Source of the DNA: Liolophura sinensis
Lineage: Eukaryota > Mollusca > Polyplacophora > Chitonida > Chitonidae
Direction of reading: 5' to 3'
Assembly (NCBI RefSeq): GCF_032854445.1
Contig: NC_088296.1
Span: forward strand, 7,790,966-7,854,965
Length of the DNA: 64,000 nucleotides
The notes under the pieces are model-generated. The model made no database searches, had not been told where the DNA came from, and saw only the letters and a list, made by a program, of their open reading frames with translations. Below are positions 1 to 11,325 of the stretch, in pieces (the stretch's first letter is position 1; each line of letters begins with the position of its first letter). The position numbers were made by a program, and so were the translations under genes.

Positions 1-335
1 GTGTCTTCACCGCTCCCGTGCCAGGAATCTATTCCGTCAACTACCACGTACAAAGCAAGAAAGGCAGCACTAAAGAGGCCTATGTGGATCTGACCCAGAA
101 CGGACAAGTCGTGAACTCCGCCAAGGCAGAAGGTAATTGTGTCACGGCATCCAACTCCGCCGTCCTCTACCTTGACCAGTTTGACCGGCTCAGTGTCAAC
201 GGTCGTGAAGGAACCATCATTGGCTGTAAGAATAACGGTTTCTGTAGCTTTAGCGTGTCTCTGGTTAAACCGGGTAGATTCACAGATCTTAAAATCCCAC
301 GAGCTGTACCCATGGATAAATCTACCCATGGGTAA
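1..335 (+). CDS. C1q-domain protein, C-terminal part (last exon, 5' end outside window)
   Basis: An open frame enters at base 3 reading VFTAPVPGIY and stops at 333-335. The motif F-T-A-P-x-P-G-I-Y, followed by a beta-strand-rich stretch with NSAVLYLDQFDRLSV, matches the second half of a globular C1q domain. This is a secreted jelly-roll trimer used as a pattern-recognition lectin, in a family greatly expanded in molluscs. About 110 residues are visible. The usual ending, an aromatic-rich FSGFLL-like strand, is replaced by CSFSVSLVKPG and then about 20 extra polar residues. No start codon is visible, and the GTG/Val at 18 is an internal residue. A possible ATTAAA polyadenylation signal lies at 470-475. 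The family assignment is fairly secure; ligand and function are unknown. Confidence 0.8.
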   Translation, partial: VFTAPVPGIYSVNYHVQSKKGSTKEAYVDLTQNGQVVNSAKAEGNCVTASNSAVLYLDQFDRLSVNGREGTIIGCKNNGFCSFSVSLVKPGRFTDLKIPRAVPMDKSTHG

Positions 336-700
336 ACATAATCTGTCCTCTTCGCCAGACTCATCTGTTAAGTGATTTGATTACTACATTTAAATTTTAA
401 TATCTGCAGTAATGACACTATAATGTCACAATGCTTTTTGTATTTTATTTATTATTTTTTTGAGCTGGAATTAAACTAACTTGCAATTCTTAATCAGTAT
501 TTTGTTTCTATTATGAGATGTTTATTGTTGGTATTCACTCTATTTGATGAGAAAATGTATATAACAAACTACTATCTACAGCGAGATTTACAAGTATTAT
601 GGGTTTCTTAGCGATTTTAACCCAAGACATATAGAAAATTTTCGACACAGTGCAGTTCGCTGTGGTTAAATGGACATTGTTATATAAACAAACATCAAAC
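336..700. other. 3' flank of the C1q gene; no gene seen
   Basis: AT-rich sequence with a T-rich run near 445-460 and a possible ATTAAA signal at 470-475. No coding-like frame was found on either strand. Confidence 0.5.
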
Positions 701-702
701 GT

Positions 703-800
703 TACATGGTTTTCCCATGGGCTCTGTCCGGTTTCCAACCACCATAATGCTGACCGCCGGCGTATACGTGAAATATTATTCAGTACGGCGAAAAGTACAT
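703..800 (+). repeat. tRNA-SINE family 1, 3' part only
   Basis: Carries the family-1 signature: a GGGCTCTG..CGGTTTCC segment, then CACCATAATGCTGACCGCC, then a GTGAAATATT..AGTACGGCG tail. The tRNA-like head is missing, so this is a 5'-truncated and diverged copy. Confidence 0.75.
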
Positions 801-1109
801 ATTAAAAAAATAAATGAATAATAAACAATCGTTTAGTTTCTCCACACTCCCCTGACTAAATTCCAGAACTTGCACGTGAATTCCTATTGAGTATAAAGAT
901 AAAGATACATGCTCTTTACAAAAAGGTGCCGGATGGAACCTTTTAAAGTTCTTTGCGCTCATCCTCTTGGAGGAATCGTTCATGTTTCAATACAGAACTT
1001 TTCCAGAGAAGATAAAGTACATGTATAGTCATACACTTGTGTTTCGGACATCACTGAAAACTATGTACATCTTACCACCTTCGTGGGTGTTGTTGACACT
1101 GGTAGGCAA

Positions 1110-1245
1110 AACCTCTAGGAAGGTCTCTCCGGAATCTGCAGATGGTCGTGGGTTTCACCCGGGCTCTGCCAGGTTTTCTTTCACCATAGTAATGGCCGCC
1201 GTCGTATATATAAAATATTTATAATAAGTTCGGCTTCAAATACGG
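1110..1245 (+). repeat. tRNA-SINE family 1, 3' part only
   Basis: Same signature as the copy at 703-800: GGTCGTGGGTTTCACCCGGG, CTCTGCCAGG, ATGGCCGCCGTCGTATA. It is headless and lacks a clear A-rich tail. Confidence 0.75.
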
Positions 1246-1814
1246 CTTCACATCAATCACATAGATCAAATAAATATAGACAAAAAAAAGGATACAGTGT
1301 AAACGTAAGCTTTATCTGAAACCGTTCAAAGCCAATACAGCGCTTATAATTCAAACACACGTATACCCTGAGGAAGATAAACTAGACTGAATTCCAAATC
1401 GTGCCGAAAGAGTTCCGGGACAGAAGTACGGTTGATCATCCAGTGTTGAACATCTCAAATGTTCATGGAAAATCAATTGCGTTCAGTCATTTTATATAAC
1501 TGGAAAGAAGGAAACTATGGCTATGGAAAAAAGAGCTATCGTACGGAAGATTCGGAAACTGAACAATTCAATTCGCCTAAAATAAAACACGAGTAAAGAC
1601 ATGGTATTTTCAAGATATACATCTTGCAATACCTTGAGTTGGTAGAAATGAGTGAATTTAGAAATGAGTGTCATTGTTACAGGTAATATGGTGGCCTCGT
1701 ATTGGACAAACAACAAGCGAAATGAACATGTAGAATATTTTAGGAGTGCTTTCTTTACAAATGGGCTCGGTAAATATGGCACAAGTTTCCAATACAGGCT
1801 TTATAGGGCCTCTT

Positions 1815-2135
1815 ATGTTATCAGAAAACATACAGTGCAAGTCGCGGGCACCCTGGAAAGGCAATTACGCGGCAGTGTGTTGTTAATTTCTCTTGTATAA
1901 TGCCATCTTAGACCGCGTGCTATTTGCTACATTGTCAAAATTGCCTTCTCAAAAATGCCATTAGCTTAGTTCAAAAGAGGCGTTCTAAGACCGCTTTTAG
2001 AGTCAGAAAACGCAAAGTGCAAATCGTAGACACCCTGGAAAGGCGATTAAACGACAGCTCTTTCTTAATATTTAATGCCGTCTTAGATCATCTGCTATTT
2101 TCTGCGGTGTCAAGAAAGCCTTTCCAAAACAGCCG
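1815..2135 (+). repeat. Direct duplication, period about 183 bp
   Basis: Two adjacent segments (about 1815-1952 and 1998-2130) share a CAGAAAAC..AGTGCAA motif, CACCCTGGAAAGGC, ATGCC-TCTTAGA and a GTCAA..AAA..GCCTT block, with many substitutions. Short open frames across this stretch follow the duplicate and show no protein family. Nothing else is recognised between 1245 and 3635. Confidence 0.5.
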
Positions 2136-2139
2136 GTTG

Positions 2140-3634
2140 TAGGTAAAAGAACACCCATTTCAAGGAAGTGTTTTGGGCGCTAAACTCGTTCGAAATTTGA
2201 AAGCATATCTTATGTTTTCAGTATAAAGGTAAAGTGTGTTTCTTCGCTGTTATACATGTCACTTTTGTGCTCTAGATGTGTCTATAATCAGCTGAATGTT
2301 GTTTTAGTAAAGTTGGTACCACTTTGCAACGCAATATTCCGCTTCATATTAGCAGCTGCACGTGCTGCATTCTGGCGAATATGGTGTTAAATGTTGTGTT
2401 TGAATCTTGTGCCGTCTACCGAGCTTGTTTAACCTGAATTCTAGTACACAATACACAAAGTCAGTAATTTAGTGATTTACGGCATTCAACATGGACACAC
2501 CGAATCCCCACATTGAATCATATTATTGTGCTACACGTACAAGTGTGAAAGCGATAAGCTCAATATCTGCTGTACTTTTTAAGGTGCTACCCCTAACATT
2601 TTGCTCAAAGTTCTTCTTCAGTCCTTAGAGAATATTAAAAAGACATGGGAGATACCCTAGAGAGCAGAGTTAACACCACGTTTCAAAGCGATAACGAGTC
2701 AAGAGTTCCAAAAAGCAAAATTTTCTGATGTGACGTGAGAATATTCCTTATGTGACGATGAGTCAGATGTGATGTCCAGTACGACAGTTATACATGTTAT
2801 GCTGAAATGACGTTATGTGCGTTTGGAAGTATGACAGCATTTGTAGTCATACGTCAGCGATGTGTGATTCCAACTGCTTTTACATGACGTCACACCGGGC
2901 ACAATTGAAAACTACAAAACACTTTTTTCCGTGTCATGACATCGGTTTTAATACATTGCAATGTTTGTACAGTTTTGGAAAGCCATTCAGGTCCCAATCC
3001 TTATCATTTAATTCTGCTTTTAAGATATCGAGTCTTCACACAGCAGTTACTCTTGAAAAAATAATGTGGAAATTATACATAACTCGCCACAATCAACAAA
3101 AGTCCCATGTTGTTAATGAGATGAAAAACTTTACTCGCTCTTTTCTAGATCTCCGTTTCGGAAGGGTTTAATGCAAATAATGTATTCTTTACCTAAATTT
3201 TTGTTGTAAACTATGGGAATCTGAGCCGCAGAAGTCGTGCAAAATAAAACATAGATTACAGACTTTTTCTTAAAGGTCAGTTAGATTTGTTCTCATTAAT
3301 TCAGTCTGTAGTTATAACAACGTTTGGCTTCGGTATGGCCATTAAACACTCCTCTGTCGGCATACACAGCAAAACTAGTTCTGCGAATTCCATTTAACAA
3401 ATTATTCAGATGAAAAGAAAAATACTAATGCTGCTAATAATTTTGCATACTACCGATTTGCTATTATAACGTAATTCTTGTGTTAACGTACAACAACAAG
3501 GCAGAGTAATATAAAATGGTACTGCAGAAATGTAATTTGTTAAAATCACATTGCATTTACTGAACAAACTATTCTAGCTTTGCATATACAACATAGTATT
3601 TCGGGCTATTTTCATTTCTATATTTCGGAATTTG
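2140..3634. other. No gene recognised
   Basis: AT-rich unique-looking DNA. A 118-codon open frame at 2815-3171 has biased composition, no domain and no splice-site support, so it was not called as a gene. A run of GTGA units near 3640-3655 marks the start of the next SINE tail. Confidence 0.4.
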
Positions 3635-3635
3635 G

Positions 3636-3905
3636 CTGTGAGTGAGTGAGTGAGTGCTGGGGGTTCAACGTCGTACTCAACAATTTTTCAGTCATATGAC
3701 GACGATGGAATCATTAGGGTGCATTTACGTGTAATGTGCCTCCTTGTTGCAGGCCGGATTTCCACCGCTCTTTTATCTAGTGCTGCTTCACTGAGACGAA
3801 TTAGCAAAGGCAAGTAAGCCGCCCCGCCCAAGCCATTATACTGATACGTGTTAACCAGTCGTTGCACTATCCCCTTCATGTTGAACGCCAAGCGAGGGAG
3901 TTAGG
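3636..3905 (-). repeat. tRNA-SINE family 2, head missing
   Basis: Starts on the plus strand with (GAGT)n and a GTCGTACTCAACAATTTTTC block containing CATATGACGACG, then runs through GCCTCCTTGTTGCAGG and CACCGCTCTTTTATCTAGTG to AACGCCAAGCGAGGGAG. It matches the longer copy at 8655-9018 closely. The tRNA-like head is on the minus strand in that copy, so the sense strand here is minus. The element is cut off before the head. Confidence 0.85.
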
Positions 3906-4131
3906 AACATAGACTTCAAAGACGACGTAAGCCGTAAGCCGTCAAGTTATACGAGCGGAAGGTGAAGTATACATAGCAGTGAAGAAGGAGCTTCAGCTTA
4001 AAACTCGATTAATGACTTCCCGAAACACCCACTGTAGCCTAAAAGTTAATTATTATGTTCATCTAAGACGCTTTATTTAGAATGTTCGAAGAATGCAAGT
4101 GAAGGGATGTATGAAAACTCGACAACCTTGG

Positions 4132-4222
4132 GCGACGTACAGCGACCTGCTATGGGCGAGAAGACGATATTCCATTTGTGGATGCTATATGTTGGGAAGA
4201 GCCGCTAAAACCTTAAGTAAAG
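4132..4222 (-). pseudogene. Duplicate scrap of the 3' end of the gene remnant at about 5 kb
   Basis: About 90 bp starting GCGACGTACAGCGACC and containing GATATTCCAT and ATGTTGGGAA-AGCCGCT correspond to 4990-5092, which lies inside the unidentified minus-strand frame at 4965-5640. Small indels break the frame. It looks like a local partial duplication. Confidence 0.55.
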
Positions 4223-4964
4223 CCTGAGTAAATTTTCTACGTCAGTCAAACCTGAATAAGTGTCAAAGTAAGTTCTTTTGACACGTGTTTATTCTTGTGG
4301 TCTTAACGTATCAAGTTACCAGTTAACCAGTGAACTGCATGTATTGTCACGAACTGTCGAAAACGTCGCCCCGATCATCAACACTTGCATGATATCATCT
4401 TTGAGATGACAAGCAGACATTTCTGACTTTCGTTTCAAGAAGGTTTTTTTCTAAATAATCTGATCACTGTGCAAAAAGAAATTTAGATTTATATCATTCT
4501 ATAGAGCACCTACACGTTTAAAACTGACTGCTGGGTTTAGTATGGTCACTCTGAATTTGCCTAAGACTGCCACAGCAGAAGTAACTCTGCAGGATGATGT
4601 TTTGATGATTGCGCAGAGCACAGTTATGTTGCATTAACATAGCAAATGCGTGAAAGTAAAACAATGTGTCCAGAATAACATAAAAATTTACTCAAGGAAC
4701 ATAATAATCTCTTAGACTTTCTGTTCAATTATCAGGTTATGATACCATCGTCCGGACCAGATAGTGCAGCCATATTTTTTCTTGTGTATATAACAGGGTA
4801 TAGTTGTGAGAACTGTTATTACGTTGAATCGGCTTTTCCGTCAAGCACAGATCCAACATTTATCTTGGAAGAAGTTTAAAAAAATAAAAGAATTCTTTTT
4901 TAGAGACGTAAAGTTGTTAAGTAAGTTGAGAAACGCTCCTACTTTTGCCTATGGAATTCCCCAG

Positions 4965-5640
4965 TTAAGAGGAAAAAATGCCTCCTTGAGCGACGTACAG
5001 CGACCTTCTATGGACGAGAAGACAAGATATTCCATCCGCAGATGCACTAAATGTTGGGAACAGCCGCTCAAACCTAAACTCCTCAGTAAACACAGGAACA
5101 TTACTAGACAATGGACCAGAGACATAAATCCTGTTGTCCTCGCCAATGGCTATTCTGTTACACTTGTTAAGTTTTTCTTCAAATTGTTTGGGAACAGATA
5201 CTTTCATGGTTGACAAAAACTCTCCATCTTCCTCTAATACGAAGATATTATATTTTGCCGAACCTGCGACAATAAACTGGCAGCGGGAATTCTGAACGAT
5301 ACACTCAGGTTTCTTCAACACACTATTCCAAATATGTTCTCCAGTTTTCTTTTGGGGATTCGCCTTGCTGATGACATCTGGGTTTGAAAGCACCACATAC
5401 GCTAGTCCATCTCGACATCCCTCCTGAACCCACAGAAGGGTAGCTTTTCCTTGGTGGAAAACCTTGTCATTTTTTTTTTACCTGGTGGACCCCAATGTAA
5501 ACAAAAGTTTTCGCCTGCAGGTATTTTGTCATAGGCACATATCAACAAACCGTCTTTGAACTTTCCCAGTGACAAAAATTGCTCGTCTGGAACAACGATG
5601 GATTTAAAATGCAGTTCAACTTTTAGTCTAAAAAATGGTA
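4965..5640 (-). pseudogene. Unidentified protein remnant, beta-propeller/NHL-like flavour
   Basis: Reading down from about 5640 on the minus strand, one frame gives a soluble-looking sequence with VVPDEQFLSLGKFKDGLL. After an A9 homopolymer at about 5466-5479 that shifts frame into a stop, a second frame of 143 codons continues to 4965. The second frame contains NIFVLEEDGEF and NRIAIGEDNRIYVSG, short strand-turn repeats of the kind seen in NHL or other propeller blades (TRIM2/3-like proteins). The propeller suggestion is weak. The break is a single-base difference in a homopolymer, so it could be real decay or an assembly error. No start exon or partner domain is visible. Confidence 0.35.
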
Positions 5641-6220
5641 ATGAGCAGTTTATTGAGCACTTTAATAAATGTTCAATTTCTATGGATAAAAGTATTATCA
5701 GTAAAGTCCAAGTTATAGTGTTCTACGAATGCATTGAGGCACACATGGCGTTATCAGCCACATGTCAATACGCCCTGGGTTCACCGAACGGGCTTAACAT
5801 AAAGACTCAGATGCAAGGCATTTTTTTTTTGCATTCCTACTAAGTCAGTTAAGCACGTGTCGGCCGAGGGCAACGCTGGTTGACATTGACAAGGTCGAGA
5901 GTCAATAACACTCCTTGCCTTCATTTCATAGAGTCGTAATAATTCAAAAGTTAACGATAACAGCATTTGGAAAAACTTCTCGTAACATGGTATTTGGAAA
6001 GGTAAAGTCCACACACATGCAAAATGTTTCAAAAATAACTATCTAGCAGTTGGCCCCAGAATTTAATATTGAATTTAATCAATAGCATCATAAGGCAAAT
6101 GGTTCTTCCAATTTCAGCCCCCAATACCAAAACACAAAGCATCCTGAAAAGGTTTTAACTTTTGAAAAAAAGGGTAAAAAAAGGATCTCAAATGTACAGT
6201 CATGTGATACATATACTTAC

Positions 6221-6322
6221 TGTTAAATGTAGAGCCCTCCGACTTGCTAATGGATTCAACGCCATAGATCACTACAGCGAAGACTAATCCCATAGCGAAT
6301 ACGATCACAAGTGAGAACAGGA
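6221..6322 (-). CDS. Transmembrane exon of a membrane protein (probably the Ig receptor at 7.2-7.6 kb)
   Basis: Minus-strand exon of 102 bp. A strong acceptor (pyrimidine tract then TTAG) ends just before 6322, and a consensus donor GTAAGTAT starts at 6220, giving a phase 1-1 exon. It encodes about 22 hydrophobic residues (core LVIVFAMGLVFAVVIYG) followed by a short polar stretch ending near SEGSTFN. This is a typical single-pass helix exon of a type I receptor. The Ig-like exon upstream on the same strand makes a joint gene plausible, but no cytoplasmic exon was recognised downstream. Confidence 0.5.
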
Positions 6323-7224
6323 CTAAGGGGAAATAAAGAGGAACTTGTAAAAAGAGACATTTTCAAAGGGACATTCCTGTACGAATTTTCTCATTAATAA
6401 TACAAGCACAGACAGCTTTATAAGTTTGGAAAGTTCTTGAGCAAGGTGTAAAATCGATCAGTAAAAAAAATAATTCAGCGATTAGACTAATACTGAAATA
6501 TACATTACAGCTGGTTCCTCACAATCAAGCCTACATCCATTGTGGTCGCATAGAGAGTACATCATATGCCCACTATGCGCCGACCATGAGCCGAGCGTCA
6601 TCCTATCCTTCGACCACAATTGTTTCAGGACTGATGGTTAGGATCCTGCTGTACTGTGAATGACTTAGCCTAAGTGTTGTCGAAATGGAAACGATCTAAT
6701 CAACAACAATCAGAGCGACAAATAATTGTATAAACCTGCATTGCGTCAGACGCCGTAAGCATTTCAGCTCAGATTAAAATCAACGTGGACTGATTGTAAC
6801 CTACACCGTGTTTTATCCGTTGTGTCCTCGGCATATTTTCAGGAGGGTAAAACGCATTCCTAACCAGTGTTCTGAGTCCTGTATTGAGTTGAAGTGCACA
6901 CATCGCCGAGATTAGCCAGTTCGCTGAAATCAGGACTGTTGTGTGTGGGGAAAAACATATGAGTAAAGTCTCTTAATACCGTAGTGTCTTTGGAGTAAAT
7001 AGATTATTTTACCAAAACATAATAATACACAGTAAGTCTCAGTAATTATATTTTACACAATTTTAACTTTATGTCCACATGCCTGGCATTTTCCCCTATT
7101 TTTTCAGTTTCATTACTCCTGCAAACCTGACCGCGTTTGCATCAGAAAAAAAACACACACAATGAAATATTACTGAAAAAATTACGCTGTGTGCACTGAA
7201 AATGCAATGGGCCTTGGATTTACT

Positions 7225-7565
7225 TGGATCTTCTGTAACAACTGTGTGTTTTTTGTGACCTTCAGCATCACGGTAGATTTCACCCAGCTTGCGGTCTCGT
7301 TGACCATTTCAACCTCTCACGAATAGCTGCCGGAATCCCTTGACCTCGGTCCAAGTAGAACCAATGCCCCTCGGTCTCCTCTTACAACCCGGCCTTCAAA
7401 CTCACCGTAGGATGACATTCGGTTGTGAATATCATACTGCATGATAAGTCTCCTCTCTCCGAATGTCTTGCGATACCACGTGATCGGTGGTGTCTCGTAT
7501 GTTTCCATGTAGAAGTCACATGGCAGGATGACGAGCCTGTCAGAATCCCTAGTTGGATTGGCTCG
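7225..7565 (-). pseudogene. Immunoglobulin-domain exon with a stop in place of the second cysteine
   Basis: The minus-strand frame shows an Ig V-like core: a B-strand LVILPCDFY with the first cysteine, the tryptophan strand PPITWYRK about 15 residues later, RGALVLLGP, then the canonical F-strand D-S-G-S-Y-S. At 7317-7319 the codon that should be the second cysteine (DxGxYxC) is TGA, one base from TGT or TGC. The frame then continues as EVEMVNETASWVKS with a plausible G-strand and an N-glycosylation site. The domain is otherwise intact, so this is a recent nonsense change, an allele or an error. A stop also lies just 5' of the domain in the same frame, where an intron boundary may be. Confidence 0.6.
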
Positions 7566-7699
7566 AAAACGTGCTTAACTGACACTTCTTCTAAAACTGA
7601 GATACACTGAATGCCGAAAGAGTTTAAAATGACAGGAAAACACCAGTCCAAGGCTTCGAGAAGTAATCCTGGAGACTGACAAGCATCGAACAAAAAACA

Positions 7700-8650
7700 G
7701 AAAATTAAATTGTCTGAATTGAAAATAGCACTGCGTAAAAAAGCGCTTATGTTTATATTCTCAGAAAAACACAGCCTTTTACATGAAGACTAGAACGAAA
7801 CAAACTGGTTGAGTTAGTAGCCATGACGTCATGAGAAATCGTATGAGATATTGAAACTTGAGATAACATTCTCCAAAAGGAAGATATCAACCGAGTGAGA
7901 GCATTTTAAAAACTTTACTTTACTTTATATAAAATGGTCTTGTTGTCTACAAACAACAAGCAATAATTTCCTTTCATAAAACGCTCTAGCTGTCTTTTAA
8001 TTAAAGGCTCTAACCGAACAAGCGACAAGATTCACTCCAGCAAGTTCACTAGTCAGAAACAAGTTTGTGAAGACTAGAACGACGTTTTATGCATGTAAAA
8101 CAGCGTTGCATGAAGTTTTATCAGCAGTCGTATGAACAATGTGTGGATCTTTTGTGACTCGCTGACAGGAAACGGAAATATATGGGGCCAGTAATTATAA
8201 AAGTAGGGCGAATGACCCCATTTATTTCCGTATCCTTTGACCGCCTATCGAATCTATCCCACAAAAGACAAATCAATTGCAATGCCAGCCCAAGAGAAGT
8301 CAGTCTTGCTTTGCTCCAACTCTGGTTAACGGTATTTATTTAAAACGTTACTGTGGGTGAAGTTGTTTTACTTCACTTTGGACGCACATCTCTATAGAAT
8401 GACAATGTGTTTATTGGGATAGTGTTTTTTTTATCGTTATAGTTATAAGTGCAATTTTAAATTTTCATGTGTTGCAGATTGTTCTTGTTCTTGTTCTTGT
8501 ATAGGAAGTGTTTTGTAATGCACATTATCTACTGCCAACCTTAAGATGGAGAGGACCAAGATGCCATGTGCAGATCAATTGCAAAACACCGATAGATTAT
8601 ATGCACACTGTGCATAAAATATTAATAATAAATAAAATATTCTTGAGTAC
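7700..8650. other. No gene recognised
   Basis: AT-rich DNA between the Ig exon and a SINE. No signal-peptide exon for the Ig receptor could be identified. A (TTGTTC)n-like stretch sits near 8478-8500. Confidence 0.4.
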
Positions 8651-8654
8651 GTGA

Positions 8655-9018
8655 TGAGTGAGTGATTGTTTTGGGTTTAACGTCTTACTCAACAATTTTT
8701 AAGTCATATGACGACGAACGAATCCCTAGAGTGGATGTACGTGTAATGTGCCTCCTTGTTGCAGGACGGATTTCCACCGCTCTTTTATTTAGTGCTGCTT
8801 CACTGAGACGACTTACCGAAGGCAAGTAAGCTATCCGCCCGAGCCATTATACTGATACGGGTCAACCAGTCGTTGCACTATTCCCTTCATGCTCAACGCC
8901 AAGCGAGGAAGTTACAACTTCCCCTTTTAAAGTCTTAAGTGTGACTTGATCAAGGATTGGTTCTGGATCTACCGGTCCCGAAGCGAACGCTCTACCAACT
9001 GTGCTATCCGGGCCGGTT
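8655..9018 (-). repeat. tRNA-SINE family 2, near full length
   Basis: On the minus strand it begins with a tRNA-like head, GGCCCGGATAGCACAGTTGG then TAGAGCG, which resembles a pol III A box. A diverged B-box region GGTAGATCC follows, then a long body and a tail of CACTCA-type units (GTGAGTGA on the plus strand near 8655). It is the best copy of family 2 in the window. The head is not a functional tRNA gene because the cloverleaf is incomplete. Confidence 0.85.
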
Positions 9019-9206
9019 AAAACACAGATGAAATGAATAAATAAATAAGTAAACACATTGAACTGCTTGACACTCTGTCCCCTCAAATCACTTATTTATT
9101 TAAATGGCCTTCTATGCCGTAAAACATGACATACTGCTTATGTGCGAAGACCAGTTTTACAGCCTGGCAAACAAACAGAGGGAGTAGGATTTGAAGTGTT
9201 TGATCT

Positions 9207-9365
9207 ATTGATTTATTTTTTTATTTGATTGGTGTTTTACGCCATACTCAAGAATATTTTACATGTACGACGGCGGCCAGCACTATGGCGGGAGGAAGCC
9301 GGGCAGAGCCAAGGAGAAACCCACGACAATCCGCAGGTTGCTGTCAGACCTACCCACGTGAAATC
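9207..9365 (-). repeat. tRNA-SINE family 1, 3' half
   Basis: The plus strand reads a T-rich tail, GATTGGTGTTTTACGCC, a GACGGCGGCCAGCAC block, and GGAGAAACCCACGACAATCC. This is the complement of the family-1 body. The tRNA head is absent. Confidence 0.85.
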
Positions 9366-9749
9366 TTTGATTAATTTGTTATTCACCGCGACCAGCGAAG
9401 CCTTAAAATAATTGATCTCATACTTCCTATAAGTGGAATTGCCTTTCAGGTTTGTTCTGTCCTATATGAGTATAAAATACGTTACATGGTATTGCCTACG
9501 TGACTAATACACTTCCTTCATATATTTAGAATATATCCCAGGTACTATTCACATATCTGTTAAAGGCGATACTATCACATCACATGAGCAAAATTTTACG
9601 GACACATCTGAAGATTTTGTTTTTCAAAAAATCTTCAGTTATATGGGTTAAATAGTGTTATTCATCAAAATCCTATTGAAACATAGTGTTAGGCTTACTC
9701 TGTAGGATTTCTGTCATATCCCTGTAACATTATAGGCAGTTTGTATTTT

Positions 9750-9997
9750 CACAAGATTGGCAGTTTAACTAGAGAATAGATTATTGCATGTTACCACAAG
9801 CATAGCTTAACCAGAGAGTACAAAACTGCCTTTTACCACAGGGATACAGGAGCAGCTTCACCAGAGAATACATAGCTATCTGTTACCACAGGAACAGCTT
9901 AACCACAGAATACATAACTACCTCTTACAAGAGGGATAGCTTAACCAGAGATTACATAACCGCATGTTGCCTCAAGGATAGCTTCACCAGAGAGTCC
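9750..9997 (+). repeat. Minisatellite, unit about 40-47 bp
   Basis: Five or six diverged copies of a unit containing AGCTTAACCAGAGA, TACATAACTACC and TTACCACAGG. The array stops abruptly at the edge of the LTR retrotransposon and does not resume at the other edge (16170). The insertion was therefore accompanied or followed by loss of flanking DNA. Confidence 0.7.
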
Positions 9998-10758
9998 TGT
10001 TACGACCCAAAGTGTCTGTATTATAAAGAGATGGCTTGTTCGAAATACACGACAGTTTAGCGGCACAAAAAAAGTAACCAAAACCAGCAGATTTTATTTT
10101 ACAACAATTCATTAGCTTTAACAAGAACAGATAATAAGACTTATACAAATACCAAAGCACTTAAGTTTAACAAGAAAGGATAGCAGTATCTATACAAATA
10201 CTAAAGTACTTACGGTGTCAAGTCCAAATGGACGCATATATTCCACAATATATACCACACAGGCATAAATGCTCAGAGGCAAATTCACAAGAGGGAAAAT
10301 CCACAGTATAACTGAGTGTATGGCGAAATATACACAAAATTCCACAGACAGGGTCCGTGTACTAATAAGCACTGTGTATACAAGAGCACAAATTAAACGT
10401 ACAAGTTCAGTCTGAACAAGTGCTCGGTGGAGATAGGATATAAAAAAGCCAGAGGCTATAAAGACACCAAAATTCAGCACAAAAGGCCTACTAAAGTAAT
10501 ACACAGCGAAAGCATCCAAAACTCTCAATAATTCTCCGTTCTCCCCCTTTGACCTGCTTTCATAGGTCTTATATAGCCTGGTGGAATTGTCTAGAATAAG
10601 AAAATTCCTACAAATTAATTGTAAGCAAACAGGCACCACCAAACTGAGCGCATTCTGGAATATTCTAGGGTAGAGGCAGACAGCAGGCGATGAACTCAGC
10701 GTATGTAAACAGTGGCAAGCTAAATTTAGAAACTGACGGCAGTCGTGCACATAACACA
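9998..10758 (-). repeat. 3' LTR of the retrotransposon
   Basis: On the minus strand it begins TGTGTTATG right after a purine tract and ends in CA at 9998. It is about 94-95% identical by eye to the 5' LTR. It contains an open frame of 189 codons (10190-10759, hydrophobic, no known domain) that is also open in the other LTR. Confidence 0.8.
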
Positions 10759-10770
10759 CCCACCCTTCAA
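10759..10770 (-). other. Polypurine tract
   Basis: The minus strand reads TTGAAGGGTGGG directly before the TG that opens the 3' LTR. This is the expected site of plus-strand priming and it fixes the LTR boundary. Confidence 0.7.
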
Positions 10771-10888
10771 GAAAAACAAGTTTTCCTAACTTTTTTTTTT
10801 ACTTACAATATATGTTAAGCAATATATGTTAAACAATAATATATACAACAGTGTAAAACCACATGTAATTAAACATTTTATACACAAT

Positions 10889-11325
10889 TTATAAACGAGA
10901 CAAGCAATCTGCAATAACATTATCTTTTCCCTTTACATGTTTGATTTCAAGATTGTATTCCTGCAACAATAAACTCCTCCGTAACAATCTCTGATTCTTT
11001 CCCTTAACTTTCGGTAGAAATACAAGTGGATTGTGATTAGTATTTACAATCATAGGTTGTCTTGAAGCTGTTACATAAACTTCAAAATGTTGCAGAGCTA
11101 AAATAACAGACAAACATTCTTTTTCAACAGTTGAATAATTCCTCTGAAACTTGTTAAGTTTACGGGAAAAGAAACAAACTGGATGATCAACACCAAGATT
11201 GTCCTCCTGAAGCAAAACAGCACCCACAGCAACATCACTTGCATCAACTACTAACTTAAAAGTTTTCTCAAAATTAGGTGCTGACAACACAGACGAACTT
11301 TTAAACTTGACGTTTGCCGACAACG
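10889..11325 (-). pseudogene. RNase H domain of the retrotransposon
   Basis: The frame begins near SAPNFEKTFKLVVDASD and contains the Ty3-type VDASDVAVGAVLLQ strand with the first catalytic Asp, FFSRKLN, the glutamate helix NYSTVEKECLSVILAL, and NHNPL. It ends HVKGKDNVIADCLSRL. The region linking it to RT (thumb and connection) has been deleted near 11300-11325, and RT ends in another frame there. Confidence 0.85.
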
